From positions 2,418,001-2,482,000 of the forward strand of contig NZ_CP054587.1 of the NCBI RefSeq assembly GCF_002025255.2: a stretch of 64,000 nucleotides of DNA, written 5' to 3'. Under the pieces are notes generated by a model. That model did no database searches and had not been told where the DNA came from. It was given only the letters and a program-made list of their open reading frames with translations. The translations under genes were made by a program, and so were the position numbers. Shown here one piece after another: positions 52,213-62,001 of the stretch (position 1 is its first letter; each line of letters begins with the position of its first letter). The DNA is from Halolamina sp. CBA1230 (GTDB lineage: Archaea > Halobacteriota > Halobacteria > Halobacteriales > Haloferacaceae).

Positions 52213-55200
52213 TTAGTCGTCGTTCGCGGCGGTGGCGGCCTCCTCGGCCGCAGCGTCGTCGGCGGACTCCTTCGCGGGCTTCCGCCGGTCCGCGCGTGGC
52301 CCCTCCATCTCGACTTTCGGGAGGTAGTCACGGAGGTAGCGACCGGTGTGGGACTCGTCGACCTGCGCGACTTCTTCCGGCGTGCCGCTGGCGACGACCT
52401 CGCCGCCGCCCTCGCCGCCCTCGGGACCCAGATCGACCACATTATCGGCGTTTTTCACGAGGTCGAGTTCGTGCTCGACGACGACGACGGTGTTGCCGTT
52501 GTCGGTCAGGCGCTGGAGCACCTCGATCAGCTTGCGCTCGTCCTCCTTGTGGAGCCCCGTGGTCGGCTCGTCGAGCAGGTACAGCGTGTCGCCGGTCTGC
52601 TTCTTGCCCAGTTCCTCCGCGAGCTTCACGCGCTGGGCTTCGCCGCCCGAGAGCGTCGTGGAGGGCTGGCCGAGCTTCATGTAGCCCAGGCCGACGTCCT
52701 TCAGGAGCTTGAGCCGGCGGCGGAGCTGGGAGTTGGCCTCGAAGAAGTCGTACGCTTCCTCGACGTCCATGTCGAGTACGTCGGCGATGGTCTTCCCCTT
52801 GAACTCCACGTCGAGCGTCTCGTCGTTGTAGCGCGCGCCGCCACACTCCTCGCAGGGGACGTGGACGTCCGAGAGGAAGTTCATCTCGATCTTGACGGTG
52901 CCCTGCCCGCCACACTCCTCACAGCGGCCGCCCTTGACGTTGAACGAGAAGCGGCCCTTGTCGTAGCCGCGCTGCTGGGCCAGTTTCGTCTGGGCGAACG
53001 CCTCGCGGATGTGATCGAACACGCCGGTGTACGTCGCGGGGTTCGATCGCGGGGTGCGACCGATCGGCGACTGGTCGATGAGTCGCACCGTCTCGATGTT
53101 CTCCGTGCCATCGATAGCGTCGTGCTCGCCGGGGTCGACGCTGGTGTTGTCGTTCATGTTCCGGGCCAGCCCCTTGTACAGCACGTCGTGCATCAACGTG
53201 GACTTGCCCGACCCTGAGACGCCCGTGATGGCGGTGAACTGCCCGATCGGGAGGTCGACGTCGACGTCCTTGAGGTTGTGCTGGCGCGCGCCGACGACCG
53301 TGAGCGCCTCGTCGCTCTCCCGGCGCTCGTCGGGGATGGGCACCTCCTTCCGGCCGGCGAGGTAGTCGCCGGTGATCGACTCCTCGGTGTCCACGATGTC
53401 GTCGAAGTCGCCCTGGGCGACGATCTCGCCGCCGCGTTTGCCCGGGCCAGGGCCCATGTCGATCACGTGGTCGGCGCGGCGCATCGTCTCCTCGTCGTGC
53501 TCGACCACGATCAGCGTGTTGCCGAGGTCTCTGAGTCCTTCGAGCGTGTTCAGCAGGCGGTCGTTGTCGCGCTGGTGGAGGCCGATCGAGGGCTCGTCGA
53601 GCACGTACAGCACGCCGACGAGGCCGGAGCCGACCTGTGTGGCCAGCCGGATGCGCTGGCTCTCGCCGCCCGAGAGCGTGGAGGCCTCGCGGTCGAGTGT
53701 GAGGTAGTCGAGCCCGACCTCCTCCATGAAGCCGAGCCGGGCGCGGATCTCCTTCAGGATCTCCTCGGCGATCGTGCGGTCGCGCTCGGAGAGGTTCGCC
53801 TCCATCCCCTCGAAATGTTCGCGGGCGTCGGCGATGCTGAGCTGATTGACCTCGGTGATGTCGGTGCCGTCGACGAGCACGGAGCGCGATTGGGGTTTGA
53901 GCCGCGTGCCGTCACAGGCCGGGCAGGTGGTGACGGCCATGTACTCCTCGATATGCTCGCGGGTGGAGTCGCTGTCCGTCTCGACGTGGCGGCGTTCGAG
54001 GTTGGGGATGACGCCCTCGAAGCGCTTCTCCTTCCGTCGAGTGCCGTTCTTGGTCTGTCGTTCGAACACCACCTCGTCGTCGGTGCCGTAGAGGAACTGG
54101 CGCTGCTGGTCGTCGGTGAGTTCGGCGAACGGCGTCGTCACGTCGACGCCGAAGTGGTCGGCGACGCTGTCGATCCGCGTGCGGTAGTACGAGCGGTTGT
54201 AGCTCCAGGCCTCGAACACGTCCTTGAGCGGCTTGTCGGGGTCGACCACCACGAGATCCTCGTCGACCTCCTTCGTCTCGCCGATCCCCTCACACTCCGG
54301 GCAAGCGCCGTGGGGAGAGTTGAACGAAAAGGAGCGCGTCTCGATCTCGGAGAAGTCGATCCCGCAGTGCGTGCAGGCGAGCTCTTCCGAGAACTCGACG
54401 ACGAGTCGGTCGTCTCCGTCGGCGTTGTCGCCCTCGGCGTCGGCGAGGTCGCCGGTGCTCCGGGAGACGTTGCCGCCGAACGACTCGGGCAGGTCCTCGG
54501 GCGGCGACGGGAGAATGGTCTTCAGCACGCCGCCGCCCTCCTCGAGCGCGGTCTCGACGGAGTCGGTGATCCGGGAGCGGTCCTCCTCCTGGACCTTCAC
54601 GCGGTCGACCACCACGTCGATCGTGTGGTCGTAGTTCTCGTCGAGGTCCGGGTCGTCGGTGGTGAGGTCGTAGCGCTCGCCGTCGACCTCGACGCGGGCG
54701 TACCCCTCGGAGACGAGCTCCTCGAACAGGTCCTCGAAAGCGCCTTTCTGGTCGCGCACGACGGGGGCAGCGATCTTCGCACGGGTCCCTTCGGGCAGTT
54801 CGAACAGTCGGCGCACCATCTGCTGGGCGCTCTGGGTGCCGACCTCGCGCCCGCACTCCGGACAGTGGGGCGTGCCGACGCGGGCGTACAGCAGGCGCAG
54901 GTAGTCGTGCAGTTCCGTGACCGTGCCGACGGTCGATCGGGGGTTGTTCGCCGCGTTCTTCTGGTCGATGGAGATGGCCGGCGAGAGCCCCTCGACGGAG
55001 TCGACCTGCGGCTTGTCCATCTGGCCCAGGAAGTTCCGGGCGTACGCCGACAGGCTCTCGATGTAGCGGCGCTGCCCCTCGGCGTAGACGGTGTCGAACG
55101 CCAACGAGGACTTCCCCGACCCCGAGAGCCCGGTGACGACGCTGAACTCCTCCCGTGGGATCTCCACGTCGAGGTCGGCGAGGTTGTTCTCTTCGGCCCC

Positions 55201-55227
55201 GCGGACCTCGATGAAGTCCTTACTCAT
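52213..55227 (-). CDS. uvrA: Excinuclease ABC subunit UvrA
   Basis: 1004 residues from the ATG at 55227. Two ABC ATPase halves: Walker [10 protein letters not shown] and GVSGSGKST, signature [11 protein letters not shown] and [11 protein letters not shown], plus three zinc modules (CPECGRE region, CTHCG...CPECEG, and [14 protein letters not shown]...CEECGG). It recognises lesions with UvrB. An acidic C-terminal tail is typical of haloarchaeal proteins. uvrB and uvrC are not in the window. Confidence 0.97.
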   Translation of the reverse strand: MSKDFIEVRGAEENNLADLDVEIPREEFSVVTGLSGSGKSSLAFDTVYAEGQRRYIESLSAYARNFLGQMDKPQVDSVEGLSPAISIDQKNAANNPRSTVGTVTELHDYLRLLYARVGTPHCPECGREVGTQSAQQMVRRLFELPEGTRAKIAAPVVRDQKGAFEDLFEELVSEGYARVEVDGERYDLTTDDPDLDENYDHTIDVVVDRVKVQEEDRSRITDSVETALEEGGGVLKTILPSPPEDLPESFGGNVSRSTGDLADAEGDNADGDDRLVVEFSEELACTHCGIDFSEIETRSFSFNSPHGACPECEGIGETKEVDEDLVVVDPDKPLKDVFEAWSYNRSYYRTRIDSVADHFGVDVTTPFAELTDDQQRQFLYGTDDEVVFERQTKNGTRRKEKRFEGVIPNLERRHVETDSDSTREHIEEYMAVTTCPACDGTRLKPQSRSVLVDGTDITEVNQLSIADAREHFEGMEANLSERDRTIAEEILKEIRARLGFMEEVGLDYLTLDREASTLSGGESQRIRLATQVGSGLVGVLYVLDEPSIGLHQRDNDRLLNTLEGLRDLGNTLIVVEHDEETMRRADHVIDMGPGPGKRGGEIVAQGDFDDIVDTEESITGDYLAGRKEVPIPDERRESDEALTVVGARQHNLKDVDVDLPIGQFTAITGVSGSGKSTLMHDVLYKGLARNMNDNTSVDPGEHDAIDGTENIETVRLIDQSPIGRTPRSNPATYTGVFDHIREAFAQTKLAQQRGYDKGRFSFNVKGGRCEECGGQGTVKIEMNFLSDVHVPCEECGGARYNDETLDVEFKGKTIADVLDMDVEEAYDFFEANSQLRRRLKLLKDVGLGYMKLGQPSTTLSGGEAQRVKLAEELGKKQTGDTLYLLDEPTTGLHKEDERKLIEVLQRLTDNGNTVVVVEHELDLVKNADNVVDLGPEGGEGGGEVVASGTPEEVAQVDESHTGRYLRDYLPKVEMEGPRADRRKPAKESADDAAAEEAATAANDD

Positions 55228-55318
55228 TCGGCGCCAGCTACGACGTGAGCAGGGTTGAACCCGTCGGTCGCGGGGGATAACCGCACACGCCAAAAACGGT
55301 TCTCGACGGCCCGACGGG

Positions 55319-55522
55319 TCAGCGCCGGATGGTGATCGTGTGGACCGTGACTTTCCCACAGCTGGGACAGGCGTGCTCGTAGCGGACCTCCGCGCCGTCG
55401 GTCTCGCTGGCCCACTTGCCGTCGGCGTCGTCGTAGCCACACGCCGGACAGACCGTCTCGACGTGGTCGTAGCGGTCCCGGAGCGTGTCGAGGGGGTTCA
55501 TCCCGCGGCTGTTCGTGGCCAT
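55319..55522 (-). CDS. HVO_0649-type zinc finger protein
   Basis: 67 residues from the ATG at 55522. Two CxxC pairs (CPACGYDD...CPSCGKVTVH) form a zinc ribbon with a beta-strand rich C terminus. This matches a family of haloarchaeal small zinc proteins reported as involved in growth or swarming; the specific role is unknown. Between it and the PIN-ATPase, 55523-55675, nothing else can be supported. Confidence 0.82.
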   Translation of the reverse strand: MATNSRGMNPLDTLRDRYDHVETVCPACGYDDADGKWASETDGAEVRYEHACPSCGKVTVHTITIRR

Positions 55523-55675
55523 AGGGTGGATGTTGGACGGCGATCGACTAAGCTCTTGTGCATAGTTCACACGGATCATACCCTGGGTCGACAGGAGGAT
55601 CGTTGTCCTCGCTTGTGTCCGAAACCGGCCGACTGGGGACGAACGACTCGGCAGTTCGGAAAACGTGGTCGCCGA

Positions 55676-57535
55676 TCAGGCGGGGACGACCGTGATCTGC
55701 TGTTTGCGGTCGATCGCGTCCTCGAGTTCCTCCGCGATCGCGGAGCCCCGGGACACCTGCACGTCGCCGCCGCGGCCGACCGTCGCGGTGAACAGGTAGT
55801 CGCCGCCGGCGCGGACCTCGACGGTCTCGCCGACGTGTTCGTCGAGCCGGAGCACGACGTGACGGGCGGTGATCTCGGGCTCGACCACCTCGCCCTGCGG
55901 GGAGCCGACCGACTCGCCGCCGTTGGCGGTCGCGGGCTCGGGGTTCTCGTCGTGGGTGCGCACGTCGATGTCGATGCCGAGGCGGTCCTCGATCTCGCTG
56001 ATCCGGCCGCCACCTTTCCCGATCACGTAGGAGATGTCGTCCTCCTCGACGTAGACGACTGCGCGGTCCTGCCCCTGCAGTTCGACCTCGACGTGGCCGC
56101 GGGCGACCGACTGGATCTCGCGTTCGATCTCCTGTTTGGCGATGCGGTTCACGCCGCTGTCCTCCCCCTCGTCGTCGAGCGGGACGGTGACGACCTGGCG
56201 GTTGAACGTGTAGATCTCGTACTTCGGCTCGCCCGTCTCTGTGTCCGAGACCATGATCACCGGGCGCGCGAGGTCCTCGGCGGTGAGCCCGGCGGGCACC
56301 TTCACCTCGGTCTCCACGTCGTAGACGGTGTGGATCCCCCCGGCCTCGATGTAGACGACGGTGTCGACGACCTGCGGGATCATCCCGAGTTCGACGCGGC
56401 CGACGAGCCGTTGGAGCGCGTCGATCGCCCGGGTCGCGTGGACGACGCCGATCATGCCGACGCCCGCGAGCCGCATGTCCGCGAACGTCTCGAAGTCGCT
56501 GGACTTGCGGACCTCGTCGTAGACGGTGTAGTCCGGCCGGACCATCAGCAGCGAGTCGGCGGTGTTCTCCATCGAGCCGCCCAGCTCGGTGTACTGGGTG
56601 ATCTCGGGGCCGACCTGGAGGTCGCGGGGTTTCTCCATCGTCTTGACCGCGAAGTCGTTGTCGTTGAGGTACTCCGCGACCGCCTGGGCGAACGTGGACT
56701 TCCCGGCGCCGGGCGCGCCCGAGATCAGCACGCCGCGCTGGTGCTCGGTGAACCGCTGTTTGAGTTCGTCGGCCATCGCGTAGTCGTCGATGGTGGTCTT
56801 CGCGACCGGCCGGACGGCCGTGATCTCGATGGCGTCCGCGAAGGGCGGCCGGGCGACCGCGATCCGGTAGTCGCGGTACTGGACGATATCCATCCCCTCC
56901 TCGCTGAGTTCGATGAACCCCTCCGAGGAGGCGCGGGCGGTCTCGATCACCTCGGTCGCCCACTCCTCCATCTGCTCGTCGCTGGTGGGCTCGTCGGCGA
57001 TGCGTTCGTACGTCATCTCGCCGATGGTCCCCCGCTTGGCCTTCGGCCGGGTGTCCGAGCGGAGGTGGAGGCTCATCGTGTCCTCGGTGAAGAACTGCTC
57101 GATGGCCAGCCCCTCGCTCTCGGGCTCGGCGGACTCGGTGTCGACGACGGGTTCGACGTAGTCCACGTCGAGCCCCTTCGCGCGGGCGACCTCCGCCTGC
57201 ACGCCGTCGCTGGTGAGCAGCGTCGCGGCCTGCTGGGCGGCGATATCGCGGATCAGCGCGTCGATGTCACCTTCGCCGGCGCCCTCGGTCTCGGCGGCGT
57301 TGGGTCGACGGCCGACGTACTCGATCTCGATCTCCCCCTCGTCGGCGTAGTCGGCGAGGCGCTGAAGCTCCTCCAGCCCCTTCCAGCCGGGATCGTACCC
57401 CGCGTTGGCCTGGGCTTCGAGCTCGCCGACGACGGCTTCGGGGACGTAGACGGTGACACCCTCGTAGCGCCCGTCGGCGACGCGTTCGGAGACGCGGCCG
57501 TCGACGACGACGCTGGTGTCGGGAACGACGTTCAC
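55676..57535 (-). CDS. PIN-domain/PilT-like ATPase with KH domain (PINc/VapC family ATPase)
   Basis: 619 residues from a GTG. The PIN domain (1-125) has acidic residues (D6, E38, D90, D110) for nuclease activity. A VirB11/PilT-type ATPase follows: Walker A GAPGAGKST at 273-281, then VRPDYTVYDEVR and the conserved HATRAIDALQRL. A KH-like domain near the C terminus contains VIGKGGGRISEIEDRLG. Known in many euryarchaea as an RNase-ATPase of unclear biology, possibly RNA quality control. A TATA box is at 57568-57575. Confidence 0.9.
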   Translation of the reverse strand: MNVVPDTSVVVDGRVSERVADGRYEGVTVYVPEAVVGELEAQANAGYDPGWKGLEELQRLADYADEGEIEIEYVGRRPNAAETEGAGEGDIDALIRDIAAQQAATLLTSDGVQAEVARAKGLDVDYVEPVVDTESAEPESEGLAIEQFFTEDTMSLHLRSDTRPKAKRGTIGEMTYERIADEPTSDEQMEEWATEVIETARASSEGFIELSEEGMDIVQYRDYRIAVARPPFADAIEITAVRPVAKTTIDDYAMADELKQRFTEHQRGVLISGAPGAGKSTFAQAVAEYLNDNDFAVKTMEKPRDLQVGPEITQYTELGGSMENTADSLLMVRPDYTVYDEVRKSSDFETFADMRLAGVGMIGVVHATRAIDALQRLVGRVELGMIPQVVDTVVYIEAGGIHTVYDVETEVKVPAGLTAEDLARPVIMVSDTETGEPKYEIYTFNRQVVTVPLDDEGEDSGVNRIAKQEIEREIQSVARGHVEVELQGQDRAVVYVEEDDISYVIGKGGGRISEIEDRLGIDIDVRTHDENPEPATANGGESVGSPQGEVVEPEITARHVVLRLDEHVGETVEVRAGGDYLFTATVGRGGDVQVSRGSAIAEELEDAIDRKQQITVVPA

Positions 57536-57567
57536 GGGCGAAGTAGGCGGTGGAGGCTCAAAAGGGT

Positions 57568-57575
57568 GTATATAC
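57568..57575 (-). promoter_or_regulatory. TATA box of the PIN-ATPase gene
   Basis: GTATATAC at 57568-57575, about 35-40 bases before the GTG, inside the near-palindrome GGGTGTATATACCCC. Confidence 0.6.
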
Positions 57576-57595
57576 CCCACGTCGGGGTGTTTCCG

Positions 57596-57623
57596 GCCGG
57601 GCGGCCAACACCGGCCGCCCGGC
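57596..57623. repeat. Perfect 11-bp GC palindrome
   Basis: GCCGGGCGGCC and GGCCGCCCGGC flank a 6-nt loop. The surrounding gap 57536-57893 between the PIN-ATPase promoter and the halolysin gene contains no gene that I can support; translated frames are Arg-rich noise. Confidence 0.6.
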
Positions 57624-57893
57624 GGCTCCGAACGACTCCCACACAGCGTCGCCACTCCGTACGAGGCGTCGCTCGCTCCGTCAGTCGGTCTCCGATGCGC
57701 CAGCCGTCCGCTACGACGGTGGTTCCCGTCGGAACCCGCCTCAACGGGGTTCACTCCCATGTTAGAGAGTGTCACACAAATATCTGGCGGCGGCCCGGGG
57801 GACGTAGCCACTGCCCAACCAGGAGCGGAGGGAGAACGAACCACCCGTCAGAGCCTCGATGTTCGACGAGTGACGGGGGAGCGGACGCCTGCG

Positions 57894-59348
57894 CTACTTG
57901 CTGTTGCCGTTCCCGCCGACGGCGTCGACCACTGCCGGCAGGTCGAGGTGGCCGGCGCCGTGGTACGTCCCGCCCTCGTCGGGCATCGATGCCGTCTCCT
58001 GGATCACCGACTCGACCTCCTCGACGGTGGCGTCGGGGTTCAGCGAGCGCACGAGTGCGGCCGCGCCGGTCACCTGCGGCGCCGCCATCGAGGTGCCGGC
58101 CTTCCAGCCGTAGGAGGCGGTCTGCTCGCCGTCGGGGCCGGCGACGTTGATCGTGGAGTAGACGAGATCGTTGTACGCGTCCTCGTTACCCGCGTTGATC
58201 GCCTCGAGGTCGTAGTTCCCGCCGCCCGCGCTCACGTCGACGGCGTCGCCGTAGTTGGTGTACGGCGCGGGGTCGGTCGTCGGCTCCTCCAGGCGGTTGC
58301 CGGTGAGCCACTTCGCCTCGTTGTCGCTGTGCTTGCCGCCCCAGCCGTAGCCGATCGGGCCGGTCGCGCTCACGCCGAACACGCCGTCTGCCTCCGTCGG
58401 GAGCACGAGCGTGTTCTCGGCGTCCATATCCAGTCCGGCGTTGCCCGCGGAGTTGACGACCACCGTCCCCTGCGAACGGACGTCGTTCGCGACCTGGCTG
58501 ATCATCTGCTCCAGCGCGATCAGGCTGGGGTACTCGACGGTGTCCGAGACCGTGTAGCCGACGCTGTAGTTGATGGCGTCACAGCCGACCGACGCGGCGT
58601 ACTCCCAGCCGGCGAGCCCGTCGCCCGCGTACCCCTGCAGCCCGGAGAACATCCGCACCGCGACGATCTCGGTGTCCGGCGCCGTCCCGAGCACGCCGCC
58701 GTCGGGGCCGTCGTTGTCGTTCGTGGCCGCGATAGTGCCCGCGACGTGGGTACCGTGGTTGCCCGCGCCGTTGGGTCGGAAGTCGTACGGGTCGCCGGTG
58801 ATGTTGATCGAGAGCTCCTCGTTGACGACGTCCTCCAGGTCGGGGTGGTCGTCCCACACGCCGGAGTCGACGACCGCGACCCGGGTGCCCTCGCCCGTCG
58901 TCGTGTCGTGGACGAACTTCCCGCCGCCGGGCTTGTCGGTGAGTTCGCCGGCGACCTCCTGCTCGCGTTTGTCCCACTGGAACTCCGTGTTGCTCGGCGG
59001 CCCGTCGTGGTTGTGGCTCGCGGCGTTGCCCGACGCCTCCCGACCGTCGGCCTCGACGACCGCGCCGGTGTCGTCGTCGCTCAGGTCGATCTCGACGTCC
59101 GGCGCCGTCGCCGTCGGCCCACCGACGCGGGACTGGTCGCCGCGGGCGACCAGCACGTCCGCCGACGAGAGGTCGTGGACGATCTCCACGTCGTCGGGGA
59201 TCTCGCTCCGCTCGACCTTCCGGAGGTTGATCAGGAACCGCCCGGTCTCGCCGTCGCCGGTCGCGACGGCGCTGCCCGTCGCCAGCGCCGACCCACCGAT
59301 CACGCCCGCTGTGCCCTTGAGGAACGTTCGCCTGGTACTGTCTCGCAT
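57894..59348 (-). CDS. Halolysin-type subtilisin, Tat-exported
   Basis: 484 residues from the ATG at 59348. Twin-arginine signal RRTFLKGTAGVIGG, a pro-region, then a subtilisin domain with catalytic Asp161 (VAVVDSG), His201 (GNHGTHVAGT) and Ser420 (GTSMAAPQ); Asn303 (SAGN) forms the oxyanion hole. It lacks the C-terminal extension of longer halolysins. An extracellular protease secreted in folded form. TATA-like CTTTTTTAC is 25-31 bases upstream. Confidence 0.94.
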   Translation of the reverse strand: MRDSTRRTFLKGTAGVIGGSALATGSAVATGDGETGRFLINLRKVERSEIPDDVEIVHDLSSADVLVARGDQSRVGGPTATAPDVEIDLSDDDTGAVVEADGREASGNAASHNHDGPPSNTEFQWDKREQEVAGELTDKPGGGKFVHDTTTGEGTRVAVVDSGVWDDHPDLEDVVNEELSINITGDPYDFRPNGAGNHGTHVAGTIAATNDNDGPDGGVLGTAPDTEIVAVRMFSGLQGYAGDGLAGWEYAASVGCDAINYSVGYTVSDTVEYPSLIALEQMISQVANDVRSQGTVVVNSAGNAGLDMDAENTLVLPTEADGVFGVSATGPIGYGWGGKHSDNEAKWLTGNRLEEPTTDPAPYTNYGDAVDVSAGGGNYDLEAINAGNEDAYNDLVYSTINVAGPDGEQTASYGWKAGTSMAAPQVTGAAALVRSLNPDATVEEVESVIQETASMPDEGGTYHGAGHLDLPAVVDAVGGNGNSK

Positions 59349-59371
59349 CCACACGCAATGAACGAACTGCT

Positions 59372-59380
59372 GTAAAAAAG
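59372..59380 (-). promoter_or_regulatory. TATA box of the protease gene
   Basis: GTAAAAAAG on the plus strand, read CTTTTTTAC on the coding strand, about 25-31 bases before the ATG at 59348. Confidence 0.55.
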
Positions 59381-59485
59381 GTTATGCAAGCTGCCGATAA
59401 ATGTAACTCACTAAACTGTAGGAATAGCGAACAGTTCGGCGGGCGCTATCGAGCTGAGGGGTTCGAGGCGTCCGAAAAGGGCGGA

Positions 59486-59773
59486 TCAGTCGATGTGGCC
59501 TTCGCGGCGCAGCTGCTCGGCGTCCTGTTCGTCGTAGCGCCACTCGATGTTCCCCTTCTCGTCCTGCCAGTCCCAGGGTTCGATGATCACCACGTCGTCC
59601 TCGTTGATCCACGTGCGGTACTTCATCCGACCCGGGATGCGTCCGAGTCGCGTCTCGCCGTCCGCACACCGTACCCGGACGTGGTTGCCACCGAGGTGCT
59701 CGGTGACGACGCCGAACAGCTGGTCGTCGTCAGGCATCCGGAGGTTCTTCCGGCCTGATGAATCGTCGCTCAT
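59486..59773 (-). CDS. eif1A: Translation initiation factor eIF1A
   Basis: 95 residues. The OB fold ([50 protein letters not shown]) is diagnostic. It binds the ribosomal A site during initiation. ATG at 59773; the longer reading frame upstream has no conserved content. Confidence 0.96.
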   Translation of the reverse strand: MSDDSSGRKNLRMPDDDQLFGVVTEHLGGNHVRVRCADGETRLGRIPGRMKYRTWINEDDVVIIEPWDWQDEKGNIEWRYDEQDAEQLRREGHID

Positions 59774-59929
59774 ACCGTTACTACGCGACACCCACGGATA
59801 AGCCGTGGGATACGGCCGCGAGCCGCTCTCACACACCCCCGAGGGCGTCGCCGGGAGAGACAGCGTTAACCGCTCGCTCCGAGAAGCGGGGCGTATGAAC
59901 GGGACGCACGACGCAGGCGGTGTTCGACG

Positions 59930-61108
59930 ATGCGTGTAGTCGCGAAGTTCGGCGGCACCTCGCTGGGATCCGGCGACCGGATCGACCGCGCCGCCGACTC
60001 CGTCGCGGACGCGGTCGCCGAAGGCCACGAGATCGCGGTCGTCGCCAGCGCGATGGGCTCACAGACCGACGACCTGCTCGACGAGATCGCGTTCGACGCC
60101 AGCGACGAGGACCGCGCGGAGATCGTCTCGATGGGCGAACGCACCTCGGTGCGGATGCTGAAAGCCGCGCTCGCCGCCCGCGGCGTCGACGCGGTGTTCC
60201 TCGAACCCGGCGACGAGAACTGGCCGGTCGTCACCAACGAGCGTGGGGAGATCGACGCCGAGGAGACCCAGCGCCGCGTCGACGCGCTCGCGGGGACGCT
60301 GGACGACACCGTCCCCGTCATCACGGGCTTCCTCGCGGAGGACCCCCAGGGGAACGTGACCACGCTCGGCCGCGGTGGCTCCGACACCACCGCGATGATG
60401 CTCGGGAACTATCTCGACGCCGACGAGGTGGTGATCGTCACCGACGTGGAGGGCGTGATGACCGGCGACCCACGCGTTGTCGAGGGCGCGCGCAACGTCG
60501 GCTCCATCACCGTCGACGAGCTCCGGAACCTCTCCTTCCGCGGCGCCGAGGTCGTCGCTCCCTCCGCGCTCGTCTACAAGGACGAGGAGCTCGGCGTCCG
60601 GGTGGTCCACTACCAGCACGGCGACCTGCTCGCCGGCGGCACGAGCGTCGAGGGGAGCTTCGAGCACCTGATCGACATGGAGGAGGCACGGCTCGCCTGT
60701 CTCACCGTCGCCGGCCGCGCGATCCGGAACCGGCCGGGGATCCTCGCGGAGGTGTCTCAGAAACTCGGCGACGCGGGAATCAACATCGACGCCGTCGCCA
60801 GCGGGATGGACTCGCTGACGTACTACGTCGAGAGCGACGTCGCCGAGGCGGCCGAGGCAACGCTCCACGACGCGGTCGTCGAGGACGATTCGCTCTCCTC
60901 GGTCACCGTCGAGGACGACATCGCCGTGATCCGCGTCACGGGCGGCGAACTCCCGAACCAGCCGGGCGTGATCCGCTCGCTGGTCGACCCACTCGCGGAC
61001 GCGGGGATCAACGTCCACGACCTGATCACCTCCGCGACCTCCGTCGCCATCTTCGTCGCGTGGGAGGACCGCGAGGAGACGCTGGACATCGTCCACGAGC
61101 AGTTCTAA
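59930..61108 (+). CDS. Aspartate kinase
   Basis: 392 residues. KFGGTSLGS (6-14) and the amino-acid-kinase core ([34 protein letters not shown]) are followed by two ACT domains (about 270-390), which usually bind lysine or threonine for feedback. It phosphorylates aspartate, the first step to Lys, Met and Thr. Monofunctional. Confidence 0.95.
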   Translation: MRVVAKFGGTSLGSGDRIDRAADSVADAVAEGHEIAVVASAMGSQTDDLLDEIAFDASDEDRAEIVSMGERTSVRMLKAALAARGVDAVFLEPGDENWPVVTNERGEIDAEETQRRVDALAGTLDDTVPVITGFLAEDPQGNVTTLGRGGSDTTAMMLGNYLDADEVVIVTDVEGVMTGDPRVVEGARNVGSITVDELRNLSFRGAEVVAPSALVYKDEELGVRVVHYQHGDLLAGGTSVEGSFEHLIDMEEARLACLTVAGRAIRNRPGILAEVSQKLGDAGINIDAVASGMDSLTYYVESDVAEAAEATLHDAVVEDDSLSSVTVEDDIAVIRVTGGELPNQPGVIRSLVDPLADAGINVHDLITSATSVAIFVAWEDREETLDIVHEQF

Positions 61109-61147
61109 AAGGGACAGCTGGCGGGTGGGTTTGGGGCTCGAGAGCGG

Positions 61148-61465
61148 TCAGGAGCCCCGCCACTTGTGACCGCACTCGACGCAGGTGAACACCCGAACCT
61201 CGTAGGAGCCGCCGGGCTTCGGCCGTGTTTCGTAGTAGGCCCGGTCGCCGTCGCAGCCCTCGGCCGGACAGGGCTTCGCCATCGTCTCGTTGGCGTTTTC
61301 GGTCCCGTCGACGACGGGTGGTTCCCCGTCGTCCTGCTGTTCGTCCTCGGTCGTCATCGCCGCTTCCGCTCCCGAGTCCCGCGGCTCCTCGTTCCCACAG
61401 GATTGACACACCCACGTGTCGCCCTCCGTCCGCATCATCGAACTACACTCGTCGCAGAACTTCAT
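61148..61465 (-). CDS. Transcription factor S paralog lacking the acidic tip
   Basis: 105 residues. N-terminal ribbon C4/C7/C20/C23 and C-terminal ribbon C66/C71/C95/C98 match TFS/RPB9-like proteins. In cleavage-competent TFS the C-ribbon hairpin carries Asp-Glu (as in ..SADE..), but here residues 81-86 are RPKPGG. Cleavage stimulation is therefore doubtful; it may act as an inhibitor or assembly subunit. Linker (30-60) is acidic. Confidence 0.88.
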   Translation of the reverse strand: MKFCDECSSMMRTEGDTWVCQSCGNEEPRDSGAEAAMTTEDEQQDDGEPPVVDGTENANETMAKPCPAEGCDGDRAYYETRPKPGGSYEVRVFTCVECGHKWRGS

Positions 61466-61554
61466 ACGTAGCAGGACACGGGTGCCGGGTTTAGGTGTTA
61501 ACTTCCGGCCAAACGTGGATTTCGACGGCGCCGAAGAACCGACTCCGCGGCCGC

Positions 61555-62001
61555 CTACGGCACCGGCGGCTCCTCGGCGTCCAGCGCCGCCGCCCGCAGC
61601 TGCCGTTCCTCGTCGGTCTCGACTGCGAGGTCAGGCACGGGCTGGACCGACTCCTCGTCGTCGATGGCGACGAACGTGAGGTGTGAGGAGGCGGTCTCGC
61701 GCTCGACGCCCTCGCTGGGTCGCTCGGCGGTCACGTCGACGCGGACCTGCATGCTCGTCTCGCCCGTGTCGTACACGTAGGCGGTCAGCACGGCGATGTC
61801 GCCGAGGTCGATCGGCGCGTGGAAGTCGACGCGCTCGATGCTGGCGGTGACGACCTGCGAGCGCGCAAAGCGCCGGGCCGCGACCACGCCGCCGAGGTCC
61901 ATGCGGTGGAGCACCCAGCCACCCAGCGCCCGCCCGAGGTTGTTAGTCGCGTCGGGCATCACCACCTCGCTGGTCTCGGTGTAGGAGTCGATGAGTCTCA
62001 C
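61555..62001 (-). CDS. Acyl-CoA thioesterase, hotdog fold
   Basis: 148 residues from a GTG that overlaps the nrdB stop (GTGA). TSEVVMPDATNNLGRALGGWVLHRMDLGGVVAARRFARSQVVTASIERVDFHAPIDLGDI is the YciA/BACH hotdog motif, with Asp in the substrate-binding MPDATN. It hydrolyses acyl-CoA. Coupling to ribonucleotide reductase is unexpected. Confidence 0.88.
   Translation of the reverse strand: MRLIDSYTETSEVVMPDATNNLGRALGGWVLHRMDLGGVVAARRFARSQVVTASIERVDFHAPIDLGDIAVLTAYVYDTGETSMQVRVDVTAERPSEGVERETASSHLTFVAIDDEESVQPVPDLAVETDEERQLRAAALDAEEPPVP

Noticed and set aside
57532-57765. Short frames on both strands upstream of the PIN-ATPase
   Set aside because: Arg/Pro-rich, cross the GC palindrome and the TATA box of the real gene.
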